Origin: Dicaeum eximium
Taxonomy: Eukaryota; Chordata; Aves; Passeriformes; Dicaeidae
Length of the DNA stretch: 64,000 bases
Assembly: GCA_013396995.1 (NCBI GenBank)
Contig: VWZP01008268.1
Span: 642,112-706,111 of the forward strand
Direction of reading: 5' to 3'
Each line of letters opens with the position of its first letter. The stretch's first letter is position 1. Both the position numbers and the translations under genes were made by a program. Under the pieces are notes generated by a model that saw nothing but the letters and a program-made list of their open reading frames with translations, was not told where the DNA came from and made no database searches. Below are positions 1 through 12,460 of the stretch, piece by piece.

Positions 1-2260
1 CTCACTTGTTCCACCCCACTGTACATGGCAAAATTATAGAACCTCAAATGTACAGGGACTAGACCATGAGTTGTTTGTAGAATGGACTGGGTAGGACACC
101 AGGAGACATGACTTAACTTGTGACAAAACTTGTGCAGATGAATTTCTGGTTGTTACTGAGCAGCTAGTTAAAATTGTACCTATTCAAATGCCTCTTGCTT
201 GAGTTCTGAATGTATTTCTTCTATGAAAGGAGGAAAAAAATCTCGCATTGATAATGAAATTAAACTTGAGTAAGTAAGTGTGATTATCTGCAACTGCTTT
301 TTCAAGGCTGTATAAAGGAGACAAAATTAAACAGGTAGGAAAAAATAATTCTGACTTAAAATAGCATGCACCTTAGAAGATATATAGCATGGTAACTTTC
401 TTCAGCTATAAAGGTAATCACATCCAATGATTAAGCTTTTGGGGTTCATAGTTAAAAGAAATAAGAGAATTCAAATCAGAAACAAGAACTCACAGCACTC
501 AAGATCATGGCTTTCCCCTATCCTACACCCCCTCAAGTAATGCTTAGAACGTTTTTCTACCTTTGAAGTTCAGGAAGGAGTTTCTTTGGAAGGTACCATA
601 CTCATCATTTGCTTATCCCTTTAACATTAACTTTGCATTAGGTATCTCTGCTATAAAACAAAATGTTCAGCCTGTGTGCTTGGCACAAAGAAGACAAAGG
701 AGTCATAGCATGCTGCCCTTCTTTTCGATGAGTAGAGTAATAACTCTCTGAAGATGCTTGAGAGCTAAACACAAAGAAGAAACATAACAGATAGCTTTAA
801 TAAACTAAAAATAGTGAGCCCAATGTATCTTCTAGGTTCCACAGAGCTTTCTGTCTTTGAGATGAGTTCTATCATTGCCTTCTTCTGCAAACAGTACCTT
901 AGGGATGAGAGCTGTTATATGCTCCAGTGTTTAATACACACCAACCCTTATTCACATGTCTGTTTTCCTTGGCTTTGTACCTTGCCTAATCATTTGTACT
1001 TGCACAAAGTGAGTGCAAGAATATGAACTTCTGTCAGTGGCAGTGAGGAAGCTCTGATGGACAGGATATCATAATGAGATAGGAGCTTCACTTCCACCAC
1101 AAAATCCTTGGGTGTCTTTGGGTAGACCATTTAAACTCCTCGTCCTTATGGCCAAGCCTTAATGAGTTTTATTTTTAATATATGTTTCTTATCTATAAGC
1201 AATACTGGAATGATTTTGAGGCTATTAAGTGTAAATATGAGGAAACTGAAGCAATGAGATGTCTTTGTATTCCCAGCATGCTCCTATTTCCCTACCCCCA
1301 TTTTTGGTAAGCAAAGAGGGTGAAGATTTGGAAAGTACAGAAGGAAAATCTGAAAAGCTTCCTTTTTTCCCTGAGATTCTGACAACAGTGATTAAAATTG
1401 TAGTGAAATATTAGGAATATGATGGGGGGGGCAGGTTGTGTGGTTTGGGGACTTTTTCACTTTAGTGAAAACGTCAGAGTTTGAATTTCATATTTCTGTT
1501 GGAAAAAGCATGTGCTTAGATCAGATCAGCTGCTACAATCTGAGGCCTATTAGACGATGCAAAGATGTAGGAATCTCACTAGAATTTAAGACCTGCTTTG
1601 CTAGATTTAAGAGACAGAGCTGCCACTCTCATATTAAAATATTTTTTCCTTGAAGCACACTCCCTGCACCATCAGTATTCACCTCTAGTCCTTTGTCTCT
1701 TGCGAAGGAGCACCTTTGGTACCACAGGAGAGCAAAGCAAATCGAAGACAAATTCCATTGCTTCCTGCAACACAGACAGATTTCTGTTCTTCTTAAACCT
1801 ATTGTTAATGGAAAGCATTTTTTTGACCAGCTCCTTTTGGATTCCTGCAATCTAACATGACAATAATTCTACGCTTAGAAAGCTCTGATACAGTAAAAGT
1901 TAATACCTCTGGAAATGCTACAGAATGAAAAGTTTCTGAGAAATACATTAGCATCCAGACCACTCTTAGCACATCAGCAATGTCCAACATTTTCAACCTG
2001 AGAGCAAAATTTAAAAAAAGATATTATAAGCAAACCCAACACTACTCTCCTATCCTGTCCATGTAACAACTCCTTTATGAAATAAGAAATGCTGTGTAAA
2101 TGAAAGACAGAAAGGGCAGGACCAGTAAATGAGAGAGATGTATTGGTCAGTATGGCAGAAAACCTTTTCCATGTGGTCACTGCCTACCTATGGAGAAATA
2201 TCAGGCAGAAGGGTTTTCCCATGATATCACACCTGTTTCCCCCATATACAACATAGAACA
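1..2260. other. AT-rich non-coding DNA, no gene recognised
   Basis: Short open frames occur on both strands (the longest 85 codons at 1598-1855), but they overlap each other, use no recognisable domain and are what AT-rich non-coding DNA gives by chance. I see no repeat family member, tRNA or obvious regulatory array here. A run of eight G at 1422-1430 is the only base-composition oddity. Confidence 0.6.
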
Positions 2261-3370
2261 GAATCATAAAATCATAGAATGGTTTGGAAGGGACCTTTAA
2301 AAGTCTAGTGCAACATTGCTGCAATAAGAGGGACATCTTGAAGTAAACCTTGTCGGAGTCCTGTCCAACCTGACTTTGAGTGTTTCCTGAGCTTAGGAAT
2401 CAACCACCTCTCTGGCAACCTCTGCCAGTATTTTACCCGCCCCCTTTTTAAAAAACTTCTTCCTTATAGCTTACATAGATCAATCTCCTTCAGTTTAAAA
2501 ACCACTGCCCCTTTTTCCCATAAGAACAGGTCGTGTTAAAATGTCTGTCCCCATCTTTCCTATAGGCACCTTCAGGTATGGGAGACTGTTGAGGATCTCT
2601 CCAGAGCCTTCTCTTCTTCAGGCTGAGTAACAACAACTCTCTCAGCCTTTCCTCACAGGAGAGGTGCTCCAGCCTACTGCTCATCTTTGTGGCTTTCCTC
2701 TGTCGTGGTGACCCCCAGAGCTGGATGCAACACTCCATGTGGGTCTCAAGAGAGCAGAGCAGAGGGGCAGAATCTCCTCCCTGGCCCTGCTGACCATGCT
2801 GCTTTGGATGCAGCCCAGGACACAACTTTTTCTGGGCTGTGACTGCCCAGGGCTGGCTCTTGTCCAGCCTCTTGTCCACCAGCACGCCCAAGTCCTTTTT
2901 TTACAGGGCCGCTCTTGATTTGCTCATCACCAGCCTGGTTTGATACTGGGACTTGCTCTGACCAGGTGTAAGGCCTTGTGCTTGGCCTTGTTAAACCTCA
3001 TGAGATTCCCATTGGCTTACTTCTCAAACTTGTCCAGGTCCCTCTGGGTGGCACCCTGTCCTTCAAGTGTGTCAACTGCACCACTCAGCTTGGTGTCATT
3101 TGCAAACTTGCTGAGGGTGCACTTGATCCCGCTGTCCATGTCATTGATTAAGACATTAAACAATACTGGTACCACTGCAGACCCCCCATCTATCATTCTT
3201 GTAGAGCTGTTGGTCAAAAATTGACCACTACCCCCCGGATGTGACCATCCAGCCAACTCCTCATCCACTGAATAGTTCACCTATCAAATCCATATCTCTC
3301 AAATTTAGAGAGAAGGGTGATGTGGGGACCATGTCAAAGGCCTCAATACAACTCATGTGAGAAGAAAGAC
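2261..3370 (-). mobile_element. CR1 LINE, 5'-truncated, decayed ORF2 plus 3' end
   Basis: This is a non-LTR retrotransposon fragment of the bird CR1 family lying antisense. Its 3' tip is at 2261-2310, where the complement of the CR1 8-mer tail is followed by the complement of the conserved CCCTTCCAA region. Going upstream on the minus strand, 2490-2891 translates to CR1 ORF2 C-terminal text, including ECCIQLWG, RLEHLSCEERLREL and KKRRLWRD. The stretch 3017-3280 translates to the reverse transcriptase palm region, including PVLFNVLINDMDSGIKCTLS and GAVDTLEG. A KAFDTV-like motif (EAFDMV) lies near 3335-3350. The two long segments are in different frames and stops interrupt the region before them, so it is dead. 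The catalytic FADD box reads FAND at about 3095-3106. It is typical of 5' truncation during target-primed reverse transcription; the left limit near 3370 is approximate. Confidence 0.92.
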
Positions 3371-6300
3371 ATCTTCACAGTGTAGCTAGAGACACTTTGT
3401 CAAGGCTTCCTTGGTCTTGGACCAAAGGGGTTGCACTTCCCAGTGGGACAGCAAATACCAGAAAAAATAGTGCTACCTTTGCTTGCAGTGGCCACCGTGG
3501 GTGTACTACACAAACATGCTGATATGGAGGTGCTAGTGTGCTAATAACAGCAAGAGGGTTTTTTTCAACACACGCATTTTCAATTTATTTGTGTCCATTT
3601 TGTGTGATTTCTTGCAAAAATCAAAGGATAGAGAGATAAGTTTATATTATAAGGTTTGGATAAACTATACTTAATTTTATATCTGCCATAACTTCTTAGG
3701 TGACACAAATTTTATTAATGCTTAACTCAACTGATAATTAAATTATAAAATTAGTCCACTGCTCCTACACCTTTTCTATTCATTGCATGCCTGAGGTGGT
3801 TTTTCTGCTGTTATCTCTGCCAAGATATTTCATAGGTCTTTTGCCACATGCTCATAATTCCCTCTTCCCCAGACATAGACACACATACTAATTTATGTCT
3901 ATTTATTAAATATTAATTCAATAACTTACTATAGAATAAGACAATTCCATAGATGGTTTATAGAAGCATATATATAAACATTATTGTATGTAGCTATAAA
4001 TCAAGTCTTTTGGCAACTGATTGAAAAGCCAAAGTAAAGGGTATTTTTTACTTTATCCTAAGTTTTATAGGGATGTGTTGAATATTGAATATGGTTATTT
4101 TATATGCCTACTACCTTGAGATTTCCTTTAACTGGTTTGCATCAGGCTTTTACCTGGAAAAGCACCTAGCTGGGCTTCCACAAGAGATCTCAGAGGTATC
4201 ACAGAGCACAGCTCTGCAGAGAACCAGGAGAAGCAGACTTGTGAGAGAGCAGGTGAGCCAGGCAGTGCAGCACACCCACCGTGCCCTTGTCAGAAGTATT
4301 TGTCTGGAGACCCTGTTTGACTGCTCCCAGTTCCAAAAGACACAAGTGGAGGAGTCTCAAAGTCAGACTATGGACTGAAAAATGTATGTTTGAACAGATA
4401 GGGAAGGAGCCTTCACTATTATTTGTGGTTTGTGGTTTCTGCAGCTACTGATAATTGGCACCACTTTACCTTCAGCTGCTCTTCAAGTATTTGTAAATCT
4501 ACCTACCCTTAAATATTGAAGCTGTATCTTTGAATGGTGTATTGCACCAGAAATTCCTCTTTAAATGCAGGCTGAAGCCTTTTAGAGTTTATCTTTGAAG
4601 GAGGTTAAGACACATAGGCATGTAACACTTATATTTTGGGACTAGAAATGTCCGTGGTTGATTGTTACTTAGGTACAAATACCACATTTTAAATTGCAAT
4701 CTATCTTAGTTTAAATAGAATTTCAAGTGTAGGCAAGCTGTCAGTTCTTTAACCTCTGCAGCATATGACAGAAATAAGGATCCTCATACATTTAGATTTA
4801 TGTTTATGCTAAAAGTTTCTTTCCATTTTAACCACCATGTTCTTATCTGCACGGTTTAACTTTGTGTAAATACTTTGTCAATTTTGACCTATAACATAGT
4901 TTTCTTTATAATTTCCCATTCATATATCTAATTTACTAAGTTATTTTAGTATAGTGTTTTCTGGTCTTGGTAATTTTGCTAGACAAAATGCAGAAAAAAT
5001 ACAATAATACATGAGAGCAATTCACCCTGAGTCTTATGCCTTTCAGTGAAGACCCTACAAAACAACTTTATTGCACTTCTGTGCTTCTCCTCACTTGACT
5101 CAGACAGATGCAGTATGCAACAAGGGCAACTTCGGCTCACAGTACTGCAGAACTGGAAAACAGTTTTGTGTTTTACCCTCTGAAAGTAGCAATGAATTAC
5201 AAAAAAATCTCTAATGCCTTCTGCTGTGGGGTTATAAAAAACCCCAGGATGACCAAATTATATTTTCCACAGGTATTGCATTTCTGCACACCTCACCCCC
5301 ACAGCTTCTGCCCTCCTCCCAAAGGTGAAGAACCCTAGTGCAGACACCACCTCTGATGATGAAGCCTCCTGCAACCACTTGGTTCAGATGGTTTGAGCAC
5401 ATTCAGTGTTTCATTACTGACCCACCTGCTTTCCCTGAATATTCCCTTTCACTATATTTTTATGATTTCCAACATGCATCAGTGCAGACAGCTAATCCTG
5501 TGTTGCCGTCAGTACTTTCCCCAGCTACCCAGTAGCTGTGTACCACTGTTCATACTGGTTTGAGGAACTAATCTGGCCTTAATCTGGAACTAATCCACCA
5601 AGCCCTTATGGTGAAGTGTCTCTCTCTGTAAATGGTTCAGTCACCAAAACTGAAAAGACCACAGAGGGGCACCCTCACACTTGAGAGGAAACACACCAGT
5701 GGCTGATAGCCCAGAAGAGACACAGCAGGTAGCACGACAGAAGCAGCTGCAAGGAGATTGCCGAATCAATGTAACACAAACGGATATAGTCCTAGCAAGT
5801 AACAGCAAAAAGACTTGCTAAAGAGCTAAAATTGTGCTTATTACACAGGTACTATGAATTAACTAACTGTATACTTGAACTTCCACTAGGAAATCCTTCA
5901 CGGAAATTTAAGCCTCAATGAAAAAATAAAGCTTGACTAGAGTTGTAAGTAATTTCTCCACACACATTTTGAGCCGCAATGTCTTCTACTAGGCAATGTG
6001 AGGACAATTTATAGAGTTGGTGACCCTCTACATCCCCTGAGAAATTTGTGATTTTTTTTACAGAATAACACAAGAAATTGTATAACACTGAGCTCCTAAT
6101 GAAATTAAACAAATGAGGAATGGCAAAATCTGGACAAAGATACTTCAACAAGAGCTATTATTCAAAACCACACTTATCTTCTTAAATAGATGCAAATGAC
6201 TACTGATGATGGTCTACTTTAAAATATGCTTTCAGACTGATAACTAATTGGGTCCATTTTTAGCACTTTGTGGATTTTGTTTTGATTTATTTCTAAAGTC

Positions 6301-8034
6301 ACATACCAAGTCTACATATATTCTTTTTATATCCTGGACCCATGAACACCTGCAATTTTACACCTCCATTTTCTCTGGAACAATTACAGGCACATCTGGA
6401 CAGCAACAAGCTCTGGATGGTGTTTCCCGTATGATCTGTTGCAATTATTATATATTTGCATACAGTGTCACGTTGGGAAGAAACCAAAGCTTGGGGGCTT
6501 TTGGACTAGTCACTCATCAAAGCTGTAGGAAGAGTAGTCAATGCCTCTGGAGACAGTAATCTAATTTCCTAGACAGACACAACAGATGGGTGACACAAAA
6601 AATGACAGATGAGAGCAGCAGTAAAAACCACATCAGTTGTATCAAATAAGCTGTAGTCTCTGCTTGCATTTGCCTAACAACTTCCTGAGGCTGATTTTCC
6701 TTTGTTATAGGATTTGGACCCTTTTCCTGCTCAGATGTAAAGTATGGCATAGTTCTTTGCTCAAAAGAAACCACAGAAATTTAAAAAACCAGAAACTAGA
6801 TCTTCATCGTTACCTTTATCGAATCACATTAATTTCACAGTTTATAGACAAATCAGTTAATTTGAAAAGCCATCATTCATACACCAAAAAATCTGCCCAA
6901 AATGTATTAAATTTGTCATCAATTTTTAAGTTGCTTTGGAACCTCCATACTAAGCAGCAGCAATCCTTTATTCACGCAGTCCTAAACTCTTAAACTAGAC
7001 AGCAGAGTGAAACTGGAATTTAAAACTGCACTGCAGAAGAATCTATAGTCTTTACTTTTTCTTTTTTTTTTCTTTTTCTTGGTACAGCACAATTGTAGTA
7101 CTACTCATGACAGACTAACTACTAGTTTATTTAAGGAGACAAGTTGCCCATACTTCTTCACTTCTCCAAAGAAAATACACATAACTATTGGGACAGAACA
7201 GCAGAGTCCATGGGAACAGGAAAACATAGCAAAAGAAAATGGAAGGGGATTTTTTTTTGAAAGTGTCACTCAGTTATGCAACTGGAATTTGCAATAGCCT
7301 TTAATCAAGTGTTGTCTAACTCTGCATTGTGCTCATGGCTCCCCTATTACTACTATAAAATTCTAGCCACTCATACCAATACTTAATGGGCAGATTCCAC
7401 TAGCAATATAAAGCTGCTGGAAGGCTTTCCTGGAGGACCTCTTTTGGCTGACCTAGCAAGACTTTTTCAGGTCAATGTTCCCACTGTAGACTGTTCTGTA
7501 ACATCCAACAGGCACAGCATGGTTGTTATTTTTAAAGTGCTCTGATACTTGAGTCCCAAAATTTGTACAACTTCACTAATTCTTCTGATACTTACAAATC
7601 CTTATTAATGAGATTTTCAAATCACACGCCAAGACAACACACACATATTGTATTTTAGGCTCTTCAGTACTAGAGTCTGAAAAACAAATTAGAGAGACAG
7701 CAGTTTCCTAATGTAGTAAAGCCATATTCTATTTTATCAAACAATGGTTATCCTGCCAGCCTTAACCAATAACAGATTCTCTCGAGGGCTGTGTGATTTC
7801 ACTCTCTCTTTCATGTTTTTGGCACTTTCTTAAAATGCTAGGTCAGAAATTTCATCTCTGTGATTTATGGTTTAGTCTCAGAAGGGAAACAAACAAATTC
7901 TTCCCATGCTGTTGGCACTAAACTTGATGCCTCTATTATGTCATGTATAACGTATCTGTTATATTGAGGATACAAGTCACAAATGATGATTTTTCAGATT
8001 TATAACAAAGACTTTCTGATTAATCTATATTATC
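3371..8034. other. AT-rich non-coding DNA, no gene recognised
   Basis: No domain-bearing open frame, tRNA or recognisable interspersed repeat was found. The longest frames (97 codons at 4085-4378, 103 codons at 6248-6559 and 118 codons at 6637-6993, all plus strand) have no recognisable family signature and no flanking splice or promoter context that I can defend. A pyrimidine-rich tract of T and C lies at about 7050-7080. Confidence 0.55.
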
Positions 8035-8091
8035 TAACTGCTGTAGTGAAATGACACGTATGATTTATGTGTCATTTCACTACAGCAGTTA
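8035..8091. repeat. Near-perfect inverted repeat (hairpin), 23-bp arms
   Basis: The arms 8035-8057 and 8069-8091 are exact reverse complements over 23 bases, separated by 11 bases. On the plus-strand transcript the stem can extend three further pairs inward (one G-U, one U-A, one A-U), leaving a five-base loop at 8061-8065. On the minus strand the G-U would be a C-A mismatch, so a plus transcript folds slightly better. No open frame, CR1 or LTR overlaps it. It may be a small-RNA-type hairpin, the core of a fold-back transposon remnant, or a quasi-palindrome produced by template switching. I do not recognise it as a known microRNA, and no flanking target duplication is evident. Confidence 0.85.
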
Positions 8092-8638
8092 AGCTAATTT
8101 AGAAGAGAAGAATCTGAAAATTGTTGAAACTGGACAGACATAAGCAAACTAGAAGTTCTTAGGAGAAAAACCTCCTGGAAAATAATAATGAACAGGTATT
8201 TGTATCAACATCTTTGATACAATTTCAACATATTTGATAAGCATTTTTCAAAATTATTTGATGTCTGATATAATCTTCCAAGAAGTCAGCACTTGAGATT
8301 ATATTTTCATATGTGGAATTTTTGGGAAATTTTTAGTTAACAGTATTTCTGTGAAAAGAACTGCACAAATGCTAAATACAATCTGTTTTTCTACCAGAGT
8401 TCATGCAACAAGCAAGAGACGTGAACATTTATGTACTCTTGAAAAAATTGTGACACTTTAGATAATTCCTAATATTTTGTGTTTATTCTATGGAAATCCT
8501 CCATTTATCCTCCTTAATGGCTTGTTCTTCTTTTTTTTTTTTTACATTTTATTAATACACACAAAGTTTCAGACCTCTGAACTAGCATCTTCTCTATTTT
8601 TTGTTTTTGCAAAATCTACAGAAAAAATGTGTTAAAAG

Positions 8639-8674
8639 AATAATTTGTTTAATAATTTGTTTAATAATTTGTTT
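8639..8674. repeat. 12-bp tandem repeat, three exact units
   Basis: Three exact head-to-tail copies of AATAATTTGTTT in an AT-rich background. It is a minisatellite-like slippage product with no sign of function. Confidence 0.95.
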
Positions 8675-10196
8675 AGTACACTTTTATGACTAAACAGTAT
8701 GAATTACTCCCAGCAATCTATTTTTCCTTTTTAAATTATTGTTTTCTCTTCTCATTTTTAGTTAGAGCTTATAACTTTCTGTTTTACAATTACCAGTAAG
8801 GGAAAATCACGTATGAGGGTGTTGCCTCTTGCATTACTGATGCAGCAGAGGAAGCAAAATGGAAGATGTGATACCAGAAGGTATCCCCTGACTTGAAAGT
8901 TCCATGAATTATGTAGCTTACCCAGCCATATGTCATAATTACTGTATTTATTTTAACTAATGTGGGAGAAAATGGCAGCTGAATGTTGTTGTTCAGTCCT
9001 GAAAGCACTGCTTAACCTTGTGCTAGATAAAAAACTCCAACTTTCTAATTTGTGGTAAGCAATATATGATTTCCACTCCAGGCATACTTGGTACAAAGCA
9101 GGGGTAACACAGGTGAGAAAAAGCCCAGGGCCCATATGAGCCATTTTGACATCCACATAAATCTCCTTGTTTAAAGACATTTTGATATAATGAAGAGGAA
9201 GGATCAGAAATGTATTCAAGTGCAATCAGAATAACTAATAATGGCCCTGGTTATATACTATATATTTTTTTTCTTTTTTGAAAATTGTACTAAAAATAAA
9301 TTGTCAGACTCCTAACATATTTATAAAGAAAGCCTTCTCATGCCTGTATCCATGACAACCTAGATTTATATTTTGAGCTCTAGAAAGTTGTTACAGCACA
9401 GCTTACATAAATTACTTTGAAGAGTGTAGCAAGATAAGATGGTTTGCTTCCTGAGGTGTTTTATTTGGCATAATATATGATATTTTGACTATACTGAAGC
9501 ATAAAGGAAAGCAGAAGTATTATGTAGTGGTTTGAAGCCAGTCTTGCCATAAAGCAAACCTATTTTTAATACAAGGAAGATGTATAAGAACTTTATGACA
9601 AAGAACACTGAAAATTGAAAAAAAAAACCACTGAAGACTTAGAAATTGAATATTAGCATATCATAATTAGGAAAACAAAGAAACATAACAGAAATGTGAA
9701 GCATACATTGCCTGAAATAAACAAAACTTGTATTTACACTAGTATGCCTCCTACTGGGGTTCCATCTGGACTGCTTTGGGCACAAAACCTATTTTTTTCT
9801 CTCTCGCCTACTTTGAGAAAGGAACCTGCTTTCACTAGACTAAGCATTACTAAAGTTGCATTTCTGTTACACGTTTTCTTTTTGCTTTTGACTTGAGAGT
9901 CGTAGTATATTATTTATATAATAGGTTAACACAGTGTGCAATTTCCAAATACAGCATGGAAACAATAGGAACATAGTCCATGAAAATTTTCCAAAACAAA
10001 TATCAGTGACTTACCTAGCATTTTGCTGTCAAATAAATGCATTACTTTGGAAAGAGACTTTGAGGGAAGAGAGATACAGTCACTACAATAACTGTTCAGT
10101 TCACTGCTAAGAATTCAAGTGGTCTTAACTACTACAGCCTCTATGACCTTTTTTTCTGAGCAGAGCCTGCTGCTTTAGATGGCAAGCCAGGAAAGC

Positions 10197-10214
10197 AAAA
10201 AAAAAAAAAAAAAA
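10197..10214. repeat. Poly-A tract
   Basis: An A homopolymer of about 18 bases. It is not preceded by anything recognisable as a processed pseudogene, so it is listed as low-complexity sequence only. Confidence 0.9.
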
Positions 10215-10532
10215 CAGACCAGTTTGTAACACAGCCTTTCCATGATCTATCTGCCAAGGGAAAAACTTCTTGACCTCAGAGATGCAAGGGTTGGGTGACA
10301 CACCACCAGGCAGCCTGGCACTGTGTGAATTCCTTATTTCTAGACCCACACCAGCACCTTGGGCGCTCTGGTCATGGGGGATCTCCAGTGGAGAGGTACC
10401 TAGCTGAGGGCTACCCAACAAAATTAAAGTGAAATTCAACACCTCCATGAAATGCAGCAGCACAAGTTTCTTCTGAAAGCCCATGACTGCAACCCAGCCA
10501 TTATCTGCACCTTGTGAATTCTTATGGTGATG

Positions 10533-10674
10533 TAGCCTGAGGTTAGCTCAGTTGGTTAAAGCATGATGCTAAAACCACCAAGGCTGATCCCTCTACAGGC
10601 CATTTTCATAAGAGTTAGACTTGATGGACCTTGTGGGTCCCTTCCAACTCAGAACATTCTATGATTCTGTGACA
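10533..10674 (+). mobile_element. tRNA-Ile-derived SINE with CR1 tail (TguSINE1-like)
   Basis: The head at about 10534-10601 resembles a tRNA-Ile gene: it keeps the A-box region GGTTAGCTCAGTTGGTTA, an anticodon-arm-like GATGCTAAAACCACCAAGG, and an ACAGGCCA-like acceptor end. Several T-arm bases are missing, which removes a proper B box. The tail at about 10605-10674 is a CR1 3' end: GTTAGACTTGATGGACCTT, then GGGTCCCTTCCAACTCAGAA, then two copies of the ATTCTATG-type 8-mer. That composite is the layout described for TguSINE1, a songbird SINE thought to be mobilised by CR1 machinery. It is not a working tRNA gene. The assignment to a passerine host rests largely on this element and is inference. 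Confidence 0.85.
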
Positions 10675-12460
10675 GAAAAATAATGGTACAAGTTGGGATG
10701 GCAAAAGTTTTGCAGATGATGTTATTGAAGGAGAGGCAGCAAGTGAGAGGGATGTTTACCCTGCATGTATCCCCAGTTGTGGTCTTCTCTGGCCTGTTGT
10801 CTCCCCCCTAATTTCCTGATAGCTGGGAAATAATTACTCTATGACTCCATTTTCTTGCCTGGAACAGTGGCCTATATGTGCATCATAACAGTCCTGAGGA
10901 TCAGAACCTTTGCTCTTTTTTCTTAACTGCAATAGGGCAACTTGAGGGCTAATTTTCTGCATAAGCCAAATCTAGTTTTAGTCACTTGTATAAATATTTG
11001 TGGGCACAATTAATGCAATTTAGAAATACTGCCAGAGCCTTAGGAAGTCAAGATAACACCTTTATGGGAAGGATTAAATAACAAAATATAATTGTAAACA
11101 TATAAACCTTTCACTCAAATTCCTTTTCTTTCATATTACAGAACATTATTCTCTCCAGTGTAGCATTGTTTTATGTAATGAAATGTCATTTATATCAACC
11201 AAAACCTTCCCATCTAACTAATACAGTAAAAATTTGAGTCTGCCTTCAGTTTCTTTCAGTTCTCCATGAAAAGCAGAAAACGTGCAGTAAAAATGAAATG
11301 CCTTAATCAACAATCACCACCATGAATAATATCTTCTGATATTTTGTTACAATAATGTGCAAATAAGTAAGATTTCATGTTATGTAACAGAAGGTGCTTG
11401 AGTGATTGATTTACCAGGGAATGACATTACATTTTAACTACAAATCTTGGGCATGCAGCTACTTTATATATGTACAAGATTATTTCAAGTCTGATGTCCT
11501 GTGCTGCCCCACCATGACTGAAGCAGACACCTGTGCCTATAAAGAAAAGCTCATTCTTTCTAAAAATCCTGTAAAAAAATAAGAAGAGGCATCACAAAAG
11601 CTATATTTGAACATAACCATATTTGAATTTGTTATTAGTCAGCTACAGTCAAGTGGTAAGTAAATTTACAGTGGTAAAAAGGTTACACATTGTTGTACGT
11701 TTGGCACTTTTAGAACATTATAATTCAACTTCCATTCTTCATCTTCTCAATGGTAGGTTTATCATAACTGATTAAACAATCTATTCCTCTGATAGCTAGT
11801 AGCTTTCCATGGAAATTAATTTGTGGCCCATTAAATATATTACCTAACATATGCCCATCAACCAGCACAATTGATGTATAAGGTTGTTATGCAGACAGCA
11901 ATGGCTCAAGGGCCATCATGTATAAATACTTAAGAGAGTTAAAAGCGAGAACAGATGCTATGCCATGCATGGCATGTGTGATGCTACATAAAATTCTATG
12001 AAATTTAAATGCATTAATTGAAATTATCAAGCAAGCTTATTTGATGTGTTTCCTCTGGTGTTGATTAAAGAATATCACACAATTATACATTATGAACTGG
12101 AAAATCAGTGTTTTGTAACAATATCAAAATACTAAGAAGTTACAGCTATATCTCTACACTTCTCACTGTTTCAATTATAAGAAAAAGTTACCTTGAAAGT
12201 TATGATTTTTCAAAGACCACTTTGAAATATTGTCCCTGTCTAACAGTTTTTACGAAGCAGCCTTGAACAATGCCACATGATGAGAGCTGGTCACAATGAA
12301 ATGTAAAACAGAATTAAATGCTATTAGTACAAATTTCAGACCCCAGTTTTCTGCTTTGGTGTTGCTTTTCCCTGTTCATCTCAGTTAGAAAGACCAACTT
12401 AGTGAAGTTATATCTGGCTCTACTTGAAATAGTTGCTTAGTTACCACTAATCAACTCCAA
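10675..12460. other. AT-rich non-coding DNA, no gene recognised
   Basis: No open frame of note, no repeat family and no RNA gene was recognised. A 16-base perfect palindrome, ATGCCATGCATGGCAT, lies at 11960-11975, too short to interpret. Confidence 0.55.

Larger units (their letters stand above)
8092..10532. other. AT-rich non-coding DNA with short tandem repeats
   Basis: Apart from the 12-bp repeat at 8639-8674 and an A-run at 10197-10214, I see only unique AT-rich sequence. The 119-codon minus-strand frame at 10125-10484 includes a phenylalanine run translated from the poly-A/poly-T tract and has no recognisable domain, so I do not call it a gene. A somewhat GC-richer patch lies at about 10250-10500, just before the SINE. 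Confidence 0.55.

Noticed and set aside
6637..6993. A 118-codon plus-strand open frame.
   Set aside because: Its composition is that of translated AT-rich DNA (many N, K, L, S and I), and another frame overlaps it on the opposite strand.
10125..10484. A 119-codon minus-strand open frame.
   Set aside because: It includes a run of phenylalanine from a poly-A/T tract, shows no domain and lies in no exon-like context.
10534..10601. A possible functional tRNA-Ile gene.
   Set aside because: The T arm and B box are incomplete and it is fused to a CR1 tail, so it is a SINE head.
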